This document shows, piece after piece, positions 21,237-30,340 of a stretch of DNA of 54,164 bases (its first letter is position 1; each line of letters opens with the position of its first letter). The DNA is from a virus. The position numbers and the translations under genes were made by a program. The notes under the pieces are model-generated. The model searched no databases. It had not been told where the DNA came from and worked only from the letters and a program-made list of their open reading frames with translations. The stretch lies in the IMG/VR virus record IMGVR_UViG_3300022208_000005, positions 1 through 54,164 of that record; one strand, 5' to 3'.

Positions 21237-21766
21237 TACCAGAGTGTTGTAACAAATGTCTTAGAATCACAATCACTAACCTTGGAGTACTTACCCATAG
21301 CTGTGAGGCATTTAAGGAACTACAAGAGAACTGCACCAATGCTCAATATAGTAAGAGAGACAGGTTGAAGGAACTAAGAGACCTTGAACTTTACTATAGA
21401 AACAAAGGACAGAATGGCAATAAGACCTATGTTACCATTAAGAAACAAATAAAAGAATTAAAGTCACAGGTTAGCAAAGAGGATGCAGATCATATAAAGG
21501 AAGCTCTACTTGAGGATAAGCGAAGAGGAGAACCAGGTGGAGGAGAGAAACAAAAGGGTAATACTACAGGCATTAAGCAACGCATGAAGGACAACAGGCC
21601 ACAGGACAACAAACTTACAAGAGAACAAAGAGAGGCCTATCAAGAGGCTGTGAATGAGTTTGAAGAGAAACATGGTAAGCTACCACAACATAAATCAATT
21701 GGCTATGGTATTAACAGATCTAACATTGATAGTTATACGGGTGATGAGATCAAGGAGGAGAAATAA
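21227..21766 (+). CDS. Hypothetical 179-aa charged protein with N-terminal Cys cluster
   Basis: Overlaps the deaminase by 10 nt. CCNKC, a later HSC and an ENC suggest an N-terminal metal site; the rest is a highly charged coil (KRDRLKELRDLELYY...). The C terminus (NEFEEKHGKLPQHKSIGYGIN) recalls small phage helical proteins. Function unknown. Confidence 0.65.
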   Translation: MQIVPECCNKCLRITITNLGVLTHSCEAFKELQENCTNAQYSKRDRLKELRDLELYYRNKGQNGNKTYVTIKKQIKELKSQVSKEDADHIKEALLEDKRRGEPGGGEKQKGNTTGIKQRMKDNRPQDNKLTREQREAYQEAVNEFEEKHGKLPQHKSIGYGINRSNIDSYTGDEIKEEK

Positions 21767-21768
21767 AA

Positions 21769-22044
21769 ATGGCTAAGTATGAAGTAACTCAGAGAGTATA
21801 TGCCTTTCAATGGCTAGGGGATGATGAAACTAAGGACAAACCACTCTGGTTCACTAAAGCAGTTGATGATGGTATTATAGATATAATAAGTAATCAGAAC
21901 TTAATTATATCTGAACCCTCTTCAAGAGGTAATCAATGGGTTAATGTAAATGACTACATTGTATTAGGTGTGACAGGACACATCTTCTCTGTAGAAGAAC
22001 CCCAATTTGAATGTACCTACCACTTAGTGGAGGAGGAGAAATGA
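21769..22044 (+). CDS. Hypothetical 91-aa protein (phage small beta protein)
   Basis: ATG after AAGGAGGAG. MAKYEVTQRVYAFQWLGDDETKD with a later NDYIVLGVTGHIFSVEEPQFE matches a common phage family of about 90 residues (YxxxPxxVxAxQW...GDYIVxxxxGExxxxxxxxF). Role not established. Confidence 0.7.
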   Translation: MAKYEVTQRVYAFQWLGDDETKDKPLWFTKAVDDGIIDIISNQNLIISEPSSRGNQWVNVNDYIVLGVTGHIFSVEEPQFECTYHLVEEEK

Positions 22045-22355
22045 ATATCATAGCTATGGTGGATAATGAAGAGTATCATGTTATAGGACTAAGCCAGACT
22101 GGGTTATTATTCAGAGACCAACAGGGTTACCATGTACATAATGACCTACACTGTGTACAAGACCTTATTATTGAAGGACAGCCAGACAATGATGATGAGC
22201 AGGAACTAATAGAACTTACTCATTACATGTTTATAGATCATTATGATAATATGTTACAAAAGCCAGTATTTGATTCAGTTAATTTACATCATACAAACCA
22301 GATATTGAGGAAATTAAACCTTTTTCAATTGACTCCATGTACAAACCCCCAATGA
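22041..22355 (+). CDS. Hypothetical 104-aa protein
   Basis: The ATG at 22041 overlaps the upstream stop (ATGA) after GGAGGAGGAG. Acidic beta-rich start (MNIIAMVDNEEYHVIGLSQTG), helical C terminus. Last gene before the terminator that separates early and virion genes. Confidence 0.6.
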   Translation: MNIIAMVDNEEYHVIGLSQTGLLFRDQQGYHVHNDLHCVQDLIIEGQPDNDDEQELIELTHYMFIDHYDNMLQKPVFDSVNLHHTNQILRKLNLFQLTPCTNPQ

Positions 22356-22410
22356 TTTGGTACAATAAACCTATCAAATAGTAGATAAAACCCCATAAAA
22401 TGTCCTCCAA

Positions 22411-22456
22411 AGCCTTGGTAATACTGGATTATATCCTATATGCCAAGGTGTTTTTA
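22411..22456 (+). terminator. Terminator between early and virion genes
   Basis: CCTTGG (22413-22418) pairs with CCAAGG (22443-22448) and an inner GGAT/ATCC stem forms between them; TTTTT follows. Confidence 0.7.
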
Positions 22457-22474
22457 TTGGTCAAAATAGACATC

Positions 22475-22507
22475 TTTATGTAAATTATTTACAATCTGGT
22501 ACATAAA
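22475..22507 (+). promoter_or_regulatory. Inverted repeat upstream of the virion genes, possible late control site
   Basis: TTTATGTA (22475-22482) and TACATAAA (22500-22507) are perfect inverted arms 17 bp apart; inside lies GTAAAT-T-ATTTAC (22480-22492), itself a palindrome. No good -35/-10 pair is visible here, so a phage-specific late factor may act. Confidence 0.5.
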
Positions 22508-22533
22508 AATCTAAAAATAGGAGGTGATAACAA

Positions 22534-23346
22534 ATGAAATCAGACCTTATTAAAGCAAAAGCCAGAGTTAAGAAACGGTACATTAAAGATAAAGGCATTG
22601 TATCAGTTAAGATTCTAGCTCGTGTAGGTAAAGTTGAGCAGAAACAAGTGAGAGCTTGGATAAAAGATGAGAACTGGAAAGATTTAGTAGTTGAAGAGCC
22701 TGGTGATGTAGTCACCCTATCAGATAAGACTAAGAATGCCATCCATAAGGCCGAAGATGATTTTAACCTGACAGAAGAAGAAAGATTATTTTGTTATCAC
22801 TACCTCAAAACTCATAATGCTACAACAGCTGCCGCAAGAGCAGGGTACCCATCAACAAGATGTTACCAACGTGGCTATGATATGTTGAATCATAACGAAG
22901 AAGTCAAGGCCTTCCTTAGGTATATCAGAGGCTTAAGAGATGAGGAGCTCATGATTGACGCTATTGATATTCTCAATCAATACATGAGAATAGCATTTAT
23001 GGACATCACAGATTTTGTGGCGTTCAAGAATGGAACAGTAGCGGCTAAGTCATCAATTGAGGTAGATGGGCAACTCATCTCTGAGATCTCTGAAGGTCCT
23101 AATGGCATAAAGATCAAATTCCATAATAAGCTAGATGCTCTTAAAAGGTTAGAGGAATACATTGACATGCCAAAGAATTGGAAGAAAGGCATAGAAGAGA
23201 AGAAGCTTGAGCTAATGGAAAGAAGACTTGAGCTACAAAGAGACTTTAATGATAAAGTTGAAAAGCTTAGTCCTTTAGATGGTCTTACTAAGGAAGAGCT
23301 GTTTGCTATATTAGCTCAGACTGAGGACTTAGAAGATGAAGAATAA
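22534..23346 (+). CDS. terS: Terminase small subunit
   Basis: 270 aa. The first ~55 residues form a helix-turn-helix of the PBSX-type terminase small subunit (IVSVKILARVGKVEQKQVRAWIKDENW). From ~85 the Terminase_2 pattern follows (LTEEERLFCYHYLKTHNATTAAARAGY..., RGYDMLNHNEEVKAFL). Recognises phage DNA and loads the large subunit for packaging. Charged C-terminal tail. Overlaps terL by 11 nt. Confidence 0.92.
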   Translation: MKSDLIKAKARVKKRYIKDKGIVSVKILARVGKVEQKQVRAWIKDENWKDLVVEEPGDVVTLSDKTKNAIHKAEDDFNLTEEERLFCYHYLKTHNATTAAARAGYPSTRCYQRGYDMLNHNEEVKAFLRYIRGLRDEELMIDAIDILNQYMRIAFMDITDFVAFKNGTVAAKSSIEVDGQLISEISEGPNGIKIKFHNKLDALKRLEEYIDMPKNWKKGIEEKKLELMERRLELQRDFNDKVEKLSPLDGLTKEELFAILAQTEDLEDEE

Positions 23347-24742
23347 TCTAAGGTATAGACTCAGAAGAGCAGCAATGGCAAAACTTGCTAAGATAGATTT
23401 CTGGCAGTTTTGTTTATTTGTAGATAAGAAGTTCTTCAAGAAAAGGGAAAATGTATTAAAGCCCATAGCTAAAGAGTTACAGGATATGATAGACTCTGAT
23501 CTAGAGATTATCTTCCTATCATTACCACCTAGAACTGGTAAGAGTTATATAGTTACTCTGTTTGCTGCATGGGTGTTAGGCTTATACCCTGAAGAAAGTA
23601 TCATGAGAAACACCTATGCTTCTACTCTAGCTGAGAAGTTCAGCAATGACATTAAGAAGATCATAAAGAGTGAAGGTTACCAAGAAGTATTTGGCTACAT
23701 TAAATTCACAAGAGATAAGGTTAACAACTGGGAACTTGAGAAGAGTAGACATGGTGTATCTTACTTCTGTGCTGGTGTAGGTGGTGCTATAACTGGTTTT
23801 GGTGCTAGTAAGTTTGCTATACTAGATGACTCTATTAAGAATGCTGAAGAAGCATTATCTGAAGGAGTACTAGAGAAGAAGTGGGATTGGTACACATCTA
23901 CCCATATGTCTCGTATGGAAAAGGGTTGTAAGGAGATACATATTGCTACTCGTTGGTCTAAGAGAGATATTATAGGTAGATTACTTGAAGATGAGGAGAA
24001 CTTATCTCAAAGAAAATACAAAGTTATAAATGTACCAGCTTTAGTAGATGATGGTCATGGTAATGAGATATCTTTCTGTGAAGAAGTAAAGAGCACAAGA
24101 GAGTACTTATATCTTAAGAGTATTACTGATGAGCTTATATGGGAAGCAGAATTTATGCAGAATCCTGTCGAAGCTAAAGGCCGTTTATACATTAGAGAAG
24201 ATATGAAGTGGTTTGAAATGAAGAACATAGAGAAGACCATCCCTGATGCTGTGATATCAGTTGGTGATATAGCAGATGAAGGTAGTGACTCTCTATGTGT
24301 ACCTATAGGGTATGTATTTGGTGATGAGGTATATATAGTAGATGTTGTATTTACTAGAGAAGCGATAGAGTTATCATCACCAGAGGTAGTAGGTAAACTT
24401 ATTGAGCATAAGGTAGATAGTATTCAGTTCGAGTCTAACAATGGTGGTAAGGGTTATGCTCTTGAAATAAAAAGACAACTTAAAGCCGAAGGTGCTAGAA
24501 CTACTGTTACATGGAAGCCAACTGTTCAGAATAAACATACTCGTATCATAATGAATAGTGGCCAGATTAAAGAAAGATTTAGATTTAGAAAAGATGTAAG
24601 GGTTGGAAGTGAGTATGATCGTTACATTAAAGAAATACTGAAGTATAATAAGAATGGTAAAGCTAAGCATGATGATGCATTGGATGGAACCACTATGTTG
24701 AATGAATTTATACAACAGGATTCAGAAATTCAAGTATGGTAG
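23336..24742 (+). CDS. terL: Terminase large subunit
   Basis: 468 aa. ATPase: LPPRTGKSY Walker A (~65), FAILDDSI Walker B (~160), and THMSRMEKGCKEIHIATRW coupling region. Nuclease: VGDIADEGSD (~310), QFESNNGG (~365) and KHDDALDGTTML (~447), giving the acidic metal site. Drives DNA packaging through the portal and cuts the concatemer. The start at 23336 has GAGGAC upstream; a second ATG at 23372 (MAKLAKIDFW) is possible. Length is typical. Confidence 0.95.
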   Translation: MKNNLRYRLRRAAMAKLAKIDFWQFCLFVDKKFFKKRENVLKPIAKELQDMIDSDLEIIFLSLPPRTGKSYIVTLFAAWVLGLYPEESIMRNTYASTLAEKFSNDIKKIIKSEGYQEVFGYIKFTRDKVNNWELEKSRHGVSYFCAGVGGAITGFGASKFAILDDSIKNAEEALSEGVLEKKWDWYTSTHMSRMEKGCKEIHIATRWSKRDIIGRLLEDEENLSQRKYKVINVPALVDDGHGNEISFCEEVKSTREYLYLKSITDELIWEAEFMQNPVEAKGRLYIREDMKWFEMKNIEKTIPDAVISVGDIADEGSDSLCVPIGYVFGDEVYIVDVVFTREAIELSSPEVVGKLIEHKVDSIQFESNNGGKGYALEIKRQLKAEGARTTVTWKPTVQNKHTRIIMNSGQIKERFRFRKDVRVGSEYDRYIKEILKYNKNGKAKHDDALDGTTMLNEFIQQDSEIQVW

Positions 24743-24758
24743 GAGGTGAAGATGAGGA

Positions 24759-26048
24759 ATGAATGTTTTAGATTGGATTCTGGGTAAGAATGACACTAAG
24801 GAAGTAAAGGAAAGCAAGATATTTGCCACTATCACTAACACACGTAGTGCTATCTTAACAGAACAGAATTATGAGGCCTACTCTAGGGAAGGGTACTTAC
24901 TTAACCCATACGTGTTTGCTTGTATTGACAAGATAGCAAAGGCAGTAAACAGTATAGAGTGGGAGTTATATGTAGTAGACAAGGATGGTGATGAGCAAGA
25001 AGTAAGAGTCCATCCAATACTTGACTTATTACAAAACCCAAACCCCTATCAATCTTTTAATGATCTAATTGAGAGTTATGTGTGTTACTTTGCCTTAGAT
25101 GGTAATACCTTCACAGAGAAGGTTAAGGATGGCACCAAAAAGACCAAAGAGCTATACTCACTCAGACCTGACAAAGTAGATATTATCTTTAATACAAATG
25201 CTAGTACTAGGTCTGTAAGTCCTGTATCAGGCTATGAGTACAAGATGGGTTCTATAGTTCCATTCCTATTTGAAGATATTATACATGCTAAGAACTTTAA
25301 CCCCCTAGATATGAATGGTAGTTTGGGTAAAGGGCAACCACTCATGTCAGCTGTTGCTTCTTCAGGAGACCAAAACAATGCTTCTAGAAGACACAATATC
25401 AGCTTATTACAGAACTCAGCAACACCTTCTGGAATATTAGAGGTTAACAAAGAATCTGCAGGTTGGATGGATGAGGATAAAGTAGAAGCTTTGAAGTCTA
25501 GATTTAGAGATAAGTACCAAGGTGTAGACAAAGCTGGTGAACCTATAGTAGTCCAATATGTGAGTTGGAAGCAAATGGGTATGAGTAACAAAGACCTTGA
25601 CTGGGAGAAAGGCATACAACAGTCAGCCAGAGAGATCTGTGAAGGTTTAGGAGTACCGAGTATTCTAGTGGGAGACCCAGCATCTAAGACCTTTAACAAC
25701 TATAAGGAAGCTAAGAAGGGTTTATACATTGATACAGCTATACCCTTAGCAATGAAGATAGTTAGATCATTTAATCAGGGGTTAGTTAGACCTGAGTATG
25801 GTAAACAATTCAAACTAAAACTAAACTTAGACTCCATTGATGTTATTAGAGAAGAAAGAATGTCACTATGGGACCATGTTTCTAAGGCTACTTTCTTAAC
25901 TGAGAATGAAAAGAGAGAGACAGTTGGTTTTGGTACAAAAGAGGGCCTTGATATTTATAGGATACCCTCTAACCTAATTGATATACCAGAAAATGGCATT
26001 ATTGATATTGATGCTATAGCAGAAGAGATTAAAAAAAAACGTTTCTAG
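24759..26048 (+). CDS. Portal protein
   Basis: 429 aa HK97-type portal: NPYVFACIDKIAKAVNSIEWELY, HPILDLLQNPNPYQSFNDLIE, LDGNTFTEK and LRPDKV are standard; the LGVPSILVGDP segment and a C-terminal dodecamer helix follow. Forms the ring through which DNA enters and leaves. The gene ends with a run of nine A (26031-26039), three codons before its TAG, at which a -1 shift would join it to the MuF-type frame. The C terminus in zero frame is short. Confidence 0.95.
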   Translation: MNVLDWILGKNDTKEVKESKIFATITNTRSAILTEQNYEAYSREGYLLNPYVFACIDKIAKAVNSIEWELYVVDKDGDEQEVRVHPILDLLQNPNPYQSFNDLIESYVCYFALDGNTFTEKVKDGTKKTKELYSLRPDKVDIIFNTNASTRSVSPVSGYEYKMGSIVPFLFEDIIHAKNFNPLDMNGSLGKGQPLMSAVASSGDQNNASRRHNISLLQNSATPSGILEVNKESAGWMDEDKVEALKSRFRDKYQGVDKAGEPIVVQYVSWKQMGMSNKDLDWEKGIQQSAREICEGLGVPSILVGDPASKTFNNYKEAKKGLYIDTAIPLAMKIVRSFNQGLVRPEYGKQFKLKLNLDSIDVIREERMSLWDHVSKATFLTENEKRETVGFGTKEGLDIYRIPSNLIDIPENGIIDIDAIAEEIKKKRF

Positions 26049-26821
26049 TTGAGACTAAAGCTAGCAAACGGGAGAAAGCAGAAGTAGCCTTTAATAGGTT
26101 ACTTAATATTCTAGAGAGAAATGCTTATAAGAGGCTTAACCCATACTTTAATAAACAGGCTAGAAGGTTGATTAAGAATCTACTTAGTGTAGACTTAACA
26201 CTTGATGCTAGTGATATCCTGAATAAATTAACAGATTGGGATAAGGATAAGTTGGAGTTAGCTGGCATTGTGGCAATAAATCTAGAAGCTGCCTATGGCT
26301 CGGGTGTTAAGTTTGTACAAGGAACTAATACCAATGCCCTACTTGTGAACATCAAGACTATAAACCATAACTCTAGAAACTATATAGAGACACAGACTGC
26401 CTCGGAGATTAGGGACATAACAGAAACTACACAGAAGCAGATAAGGAATGACATTGTGAGTGGTTTACAAGCGGGTGAGACTAGGAGACAGATGGCAGAA
26501 AGAATAAAAACCACAATGGGTATCACAAGTACTTCAAGGGCAGAGATGATTGCTGAGACAGAATCACATAATGCCTTAAGTGCTGGTAGTTTTGAGACAG
26601 CAGTAAGTGCTGAACTTGGTTCTAAGACTTGGAATACCGTTGGAGATGAAGCAGTTAGGGGTAACAAACCTAAAGACAGAGCTAACCATGTAATGTTAAA
26701 TGGTAATACTGTTCCAATTAATGATTTCTTCGACAATGGATTATTATTCCCAGGTGATAGTGCTAATGGTAGTGCTGCTGATGTAATTAGATGTAGGTGT
26801 TTCTTAACCTATGATAATTAG
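26039..26821 (+). CDS. MuF/SPP1 gp7-type head morphogenesis protein, in the -1 frame of the portal
   Basis: The frame is open from 26033 (just after a stop within the A run) and codes at once for a sensible sequence (KASKREKAEVAFNRLL, NPYFNKQARRLIKNLL). The C-terminal ~110 residues match the Mu gpF domain: TRAEMIAETESHNALSAG..., RGNKPKDRANHVMLNG, DVIRCRCFL. No ATG, GTG or TTG lies in frame before TTG 26168, which has no usable ribosome-binding site. A -1 shift on A_AAA_AAA gives a portal-MuF fusion of about 687 aa. Alternative: sequencing error or true indel in the A run; then portal and MuF are one gene. Confidence 0.8.
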   Translation, partial: TFLVETKASKREKAEVAFNRLLNILERNAYKRLNPYFNKQARRLIKNLLSVDLTLDASDILNKLTDWDKDKLELAGIVAINLEAAYGSGVKFVQGTNTNALLVNIKTINHNSRNYIETQTASEIRDITETTQKQIRNDIVSGLQAGETRRQMAERIKTTMGITSTSRAEMIAETESHNALSAGSFETAVSAELGSKTWNTVGDEAVRGNKPKDRANHVMLNGNTVPINDFFDNGLLFPGDSANGSAADVIRCRCFLTYDN

Positions 26822-26832
26822 GAGGTGATATA

Positions 26833-28179
26833 GTGTCTAAGGAGCAACAGAACAAGATGGGGGCTGATTCGGGTAAAACCTTTGATAGTCAGGGTAACCT
26901 AATCTATACCGGGGATGGCTATGACAATATTGGCGGAGAATATATAAAGTCTGAGGGACTTAAAGACCTAGCTAATCAGAATGCCAGTATAAGTGTATTT
27001 GGTGATATAGTAACTGCTAAGAGGGTAGCTACAATTGCCTCACAGTTTGTATATGGTATAAATGAACCAGAATCTAAGTCTACAGTAGTAGGTAGTGGTA
27101 CAGCAGCTATAGAGAATGGTAACATGCTTGTGGTAAGGACTGGTACAACTCCAGGAAGTGTAATGAGTATAGAGACTATTGACCCCCTACAATATATACC
27201 GGGATATGAGGCTCAGATCTGGTTTACTCCTGTATATACAAAACCCAACAGTCTTACTGGTTACTGTAGAGCCGGTCTATTCGATGATGATGATGGCTTC
27301 TACATTGGGTTTGCTCCTGATATGGTGGTATGTAGAAGAAGAGCTGGAGTAGAATACCCAGTACCTCGTGCTGAGTGGAATGTGGATAAGTTAGATGGTG
27401 AAGGACCCAGTGGAGTACTATTTGATGATTCTAACCCAATGGGTAATATATTTAGAATTAGATATGGCTTCTTAGGGTTTGCGGGTATAATATTTGAGAT
27501 ACTAAATGAGAACTCTACTATATTCCCATTCCACATAATTAAGTACCCTAATACTTCTAAGTTAACTCATATAGCTAATACTTACCTGCCAGGTAGGATT
27601 GAAGTTGCTAATGGTGATGTAGCTGAGGATATATCTCTAGGCCTGGGGTCGTTTAATATGACTGTGGTGAATGGTGATAATGAGAAAGCTACTAATAGAA
27701 ATTTTAGTTTAGGAGTAACAGGTGAAACTCTTACGGGAGCATATAGTAGAAGACCACTAATTGCCTTTAGAAACAAGACCACATTCCAGGGGCCTTTAAT
27801 GCCATCGGCAAAGATTAATAGGATTGGAGCTATACTACAATACCTAAACCTACAGTTAAGTGGCCAGAATAAGGGGGTATTGGTTGAATTAATATCCATA
27901 GACTCAACTAGTGAAGTTGGGGGTGCACCCTTTATTGACAAGGCAACTACTTCTGTATTACAATACTCTACAAGTAATTTATTGGATTATGGCACCTATG
28001 TGGGAGGAGAGGTATTATTCACCTTTGGCTTAAGACCATCGTTAGATAAGTTTGATGAGTTTCTAGAATCACTTAATATGAACCTAAGGCCAAGTAAAGA
28101 TGTTGTATTTGCTCTAACCTCAACCACAACACTAGCAATAGAGTATATATTTACCAATGCCTGGAGAGAGAAGTATTAA
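26833..28179 (+). CDS. Virion structural protein, possibly head fibre or decoration
   Basis: 448 aa from GTG 26833 (GGAGGTGATATA before it). After a Gly/Asp-rich N terminus comes a beta-rich body with motifs I associate with widespread phage virion proteins: GLFDDDDGFYIGF, EWNVDKLDGEGPSGVLFD and IRYGFLGFAGI. These often sit among head genes. It lies between MuF and the prohead protease, an unusual place for a fibre. Function inferred from place and beta content. Confidence 0.65.
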   Translation: MSKEQQNKMGADSGKTFDSQGNLIYTGDGYDNIGGEYIKSEGLKDLANQNASISVFGDIVTAKRVATIASQFVYGINEPESKSTVVGSGTAAIENGNMLVVRTGTTPGSVMSIETIDPLQYIPGYEAQIWFTPVYTKPNSLTGYCRAGLFDDDDGFYIGFAPDMVVCRRRAGVEYPVPRAEWNVDKLDGEGPSGVLFDDSNPMGNIFRIRYGFLGFAGIIFEILNENSTIFPFHIIKYPNTSKLTHIANTYLPGRIEVANGDVAEDISLGLGSFNMTVVNGDNEKATNRNFSLGVTGETLTGAYSRRPLIAFRNKTTFQGPLMPSAKINRIGAILQYLNLQLSGQNKGVLVELISIDSTSEVGGAPFIDKATTSVLQYSTSNLLDYGTYVGGEVLFTFGLRPSLDKFDEFLESLNMNLRPSKDVVFALTSTTTLAIEYIFTNAWREKY

Positions 28180-28195
28180 AAAGGAGGTGAGATGA

Positions 28196-29203
28196 TTGCA
28201 AATAAAACACATGACCGTTCCATTTGATCTTAAGGAGTTTGATGAAGAGAAAGGTATATTCAGAGGCTATGGTTCAGTATTTAATAATGTAGATGCTGGT
28301 AAAGATAGAATGTTACCAGGAGCATTTACCAAGACACTGATTACTAACTTTAACCGAATTAAGATTCTTGTAATGCACAAGTCTGAGTGGTTGCCAATTG
28401 GCATACCTGTGACAGTAAGAGAAGATGCTAAGGGCTTATTTGTAGAGGGTAAGATATCAGATACCTCTATGGGTAAAGATGTTAAGATCTTGATTAAGGA
28501 TGGTGTATTCACAGAGTTAAGTATTGGATATGTGGCACTAGACTTCGATTACGATGGTCAAGGAGTAAGAAACCTAAAGGAAGTACAACTCTATGAGGTA
28601 AGCCCAGTTATATGGGCTATGAATGACCAAGCTAATATAACTGATTTTAAAAATCATGATCTAGGAGGTGAAGAACCAATGAAGTTTGATATTGGAATTA
28701 AAGCTTTATCATTTGATGAGGTTATGTCGTTAGATCAGTTAGATGATATGAAATGGAAGCTTCAATCGGCACTAAGAGAGGCTACCTACAGCATACTTTC
28801 TGATGACAATATGAATGGCATACAGAAGGTTGCTGCTATCGACACAACGCTTAACCAGTTCCACTTAGCAATGATGGAGGTATATAAGAGAATCATTGAT
28901 ATTATGGACAACCAACAGAAGTCCTACTTGAATGATGATCTACTCTTGAAGGCTAAGACCTTAATATGTGGACTTAAGGCTAGTGAGTTATCAGCTGAAA
29001 CCCAAGCTATCCTAGATGATATGGCAGAACCTTTAACAGGTCTTGTATCTGAGCCGGAACAAGGTGAGGAAGAAGAATCTGATGAGGATAAAGAAAAATT
29101 AACAGAAGAGCAAGAAGCGGAATTAATCAATGAATTGAAGTCCCTATCAATAGGGATAAAGAACCCATCAGGGTCAGAAGGAGGAAACAAAGATGAGTGT
29201 TAA
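28196..29203 (+). CDS. HK97-type prohead protease with scaffold-like C terminus
   Basis: 335 aa from TTG 28196, 8 nt after AGGAGG; the ATG at 28192 is out of frame. Protease domain (~1-150): FRGYGSVFNNVDAGKDRMLPGAF, MHKSEWLPIG (catalytic His), TELSIGYVA (catalytic Ser), VSPVIWAMND. The last ~170 residues are helical and acidic (PEQGEEEESDEDKEKLTEEQ), typical of a fused scaffold. Cleaves the capsid N terminus and itself. Overlaps the capsid gene by 11 nt. Confidence 0.9.
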   Translation: MQIKHMTVPFDLKEFDEEKGIFRGYGSVFNNVDAGKDRMLPGAFTKTLITNFNRIKILVMHKSEWLPIGIPVTVREDAKGLFVEGKISDTSMGKDVKILIKDGVFTELSIGYVALDFDYDGQGVRNLKEVQLYEVSPVIWAMNDQANITDFKNHDLGGEEPMKFDIGIKALSFDEVMSLDQLDDMKWKLQSALREATYSILSDDNMNGIQKVAAIDTTLNQFHLAMMEVYKRIIDIMDNQQKSYLNDDLLLKAKTLICGLKASELSAETQAILDDMAEPLTGLVSEPEQGEEEESDEDKEKLTEEQEAELINELKSLSIGIKNPSGSEGGNKDEC

Positions 29204-30329
29204 GTTATTCGAGGAAATGCAGAAACTTACAAATGAATTGAAAGGCCTGGTGGATGGTCAGGATGGTCAATTCAAAGATTTTTCTGGTGAGACTAAAGGT
29301 AGTATTGATGCTATCAACACTAGAATCTCTGAGATTGAGGTAGCAATGAACCGAAAGTCTGTTGGTGTGGAGACTGGTGCTGCTCAGATGACAGAAGAAG
29401 AGATTCAAGAGAAGAAGAATTTCCAGACATTCCTAACTACGGGTGAAGTCAAAGCTATGGCTACTGACAGTGACCCAGACGGTGGTTACCTGGTACCTAA
29501 GGCATTTAACAACCGAGTTATCGCTAGACTAAGAGACATGTCACCCATTAGACAAATTGCTGGAAGCCAGGTTATTACACTTGGTAGTAGTTTCCCATTC
29601 CCTATCGAGACTGTGGATGACATGGGTTCCGGTTGGGTAGGAGAACGTGAGTCACGTCCTAACACAGCTACAGGTAAGATTGATATCATTGATATTCCAC
29701 TACACGAGATGTATGGTCAACCACCAGTTACTCGTCGTATGATTGAAGATAGTGGTATTGATATTGAGTCTTGGTTGGTTAACAAGTTGGGTGATCGCTT
29801 TAGTAGACTTGAAGGTGCTGCATTCGTAAATGGTGATGGCCATAAGAAGCCTATTGGTTTACTTGTGTCTGAAAGAGTGGCTGAGTATGAGGGTACTCTT
29901 GGTAGTACTACTCAGTTTGATGATCTTATCATGATGATGGCAAACATTCGCCAAGGTTTACAGGCTAATGCTGGTTGGTTGATGAACAGATTCTCTCTAG
30001 CATTCCTTAGAACTTTGAAAGATCAGGAAGGTTCATACTTATGGCAACCATCAGTACAGCCAGGTGTTCCTGCTACGATCTTAGGAAAGGGCTATACCAT
30101 TGCTGATGACATGCCAAACGCTATTGATGGAACTGGTACTTTGATTACAGGTAATACTCCAATCATGTATGGTGACTTTAGAGAAGGCTACATGGTTGTA
30201 GATAAAGGTAGCATCACAATGCTAAGAGATGAGTTCACTCAGAAGCCTTTCATCCTGTTCTACAGTACTAAACGCACAGGCGGAGATGTTGTAAACGATC
30301 AAGCTCTTACAAAGCTTAAGTTAGTATAG
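29193..30329 (+). CDS. Major capsid protein (HK97 fold)
   Basis: 378 aa. N-terminal ~90 residues form a coiled delta domain that the protease would remove, then the HK97 signature DPDGGYLVPKAFNNRVI and RDMSPIRQIAG, EMYGQPPVTRRMIEDSGIDIESWL, GDGHKKPIGLL, and a DFREGYMVVDKG P-domain/C-terminal part. Forms the icosahedral shell. Higher GC and better codon use than its neighbours, as expected for a highly expressed gene. Confidence 0.96.
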   Translation: MSVKLFEEMQKLTNELKGLVDGQDGQFKDFSGETKGSIDAINTRISEIEVAMNRKSVGVETGAAQMTEEEIQEKKNFQTFLTTGEVKAMATDSDPDGGYLVPKAFNNRVIARLRDMSPIRQIAGSQVITLGSSFPFPIETVDDMGSGWVGERESRPNTATGKIDIIDIPLHEMYGQPPVTRRMIEDSGIDIESWLVNKLGDRFSRLEGAAFVNGDGHKKPIGLLVSERVAEYEGTLGSTTQFDDLIMMMANIRQGLQANAGWLMNRFSLAFLRTLKDQEGSYLWQPSVQPGVPATILGKGYTIADDMPNAIDGTGTLITGNTPIMYGDFREGYMVVDKGSITMLRDEFTQKPFILFYSTKRTGGDVVNDQALTKLKLV

Positions 30330-30340
30330 GGGGTATAGAT

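Noticed and set aside
20840-21298. 152-aa minus-strand frame
   Set aside because: It is the shadow of the dCMP deaminase.
28192-28194. ATG as the start of the prohead protease
   Set aside because: Out of frame: it closes with TGA after 11 codons; the TTG at 28196 is in frame and well placed.
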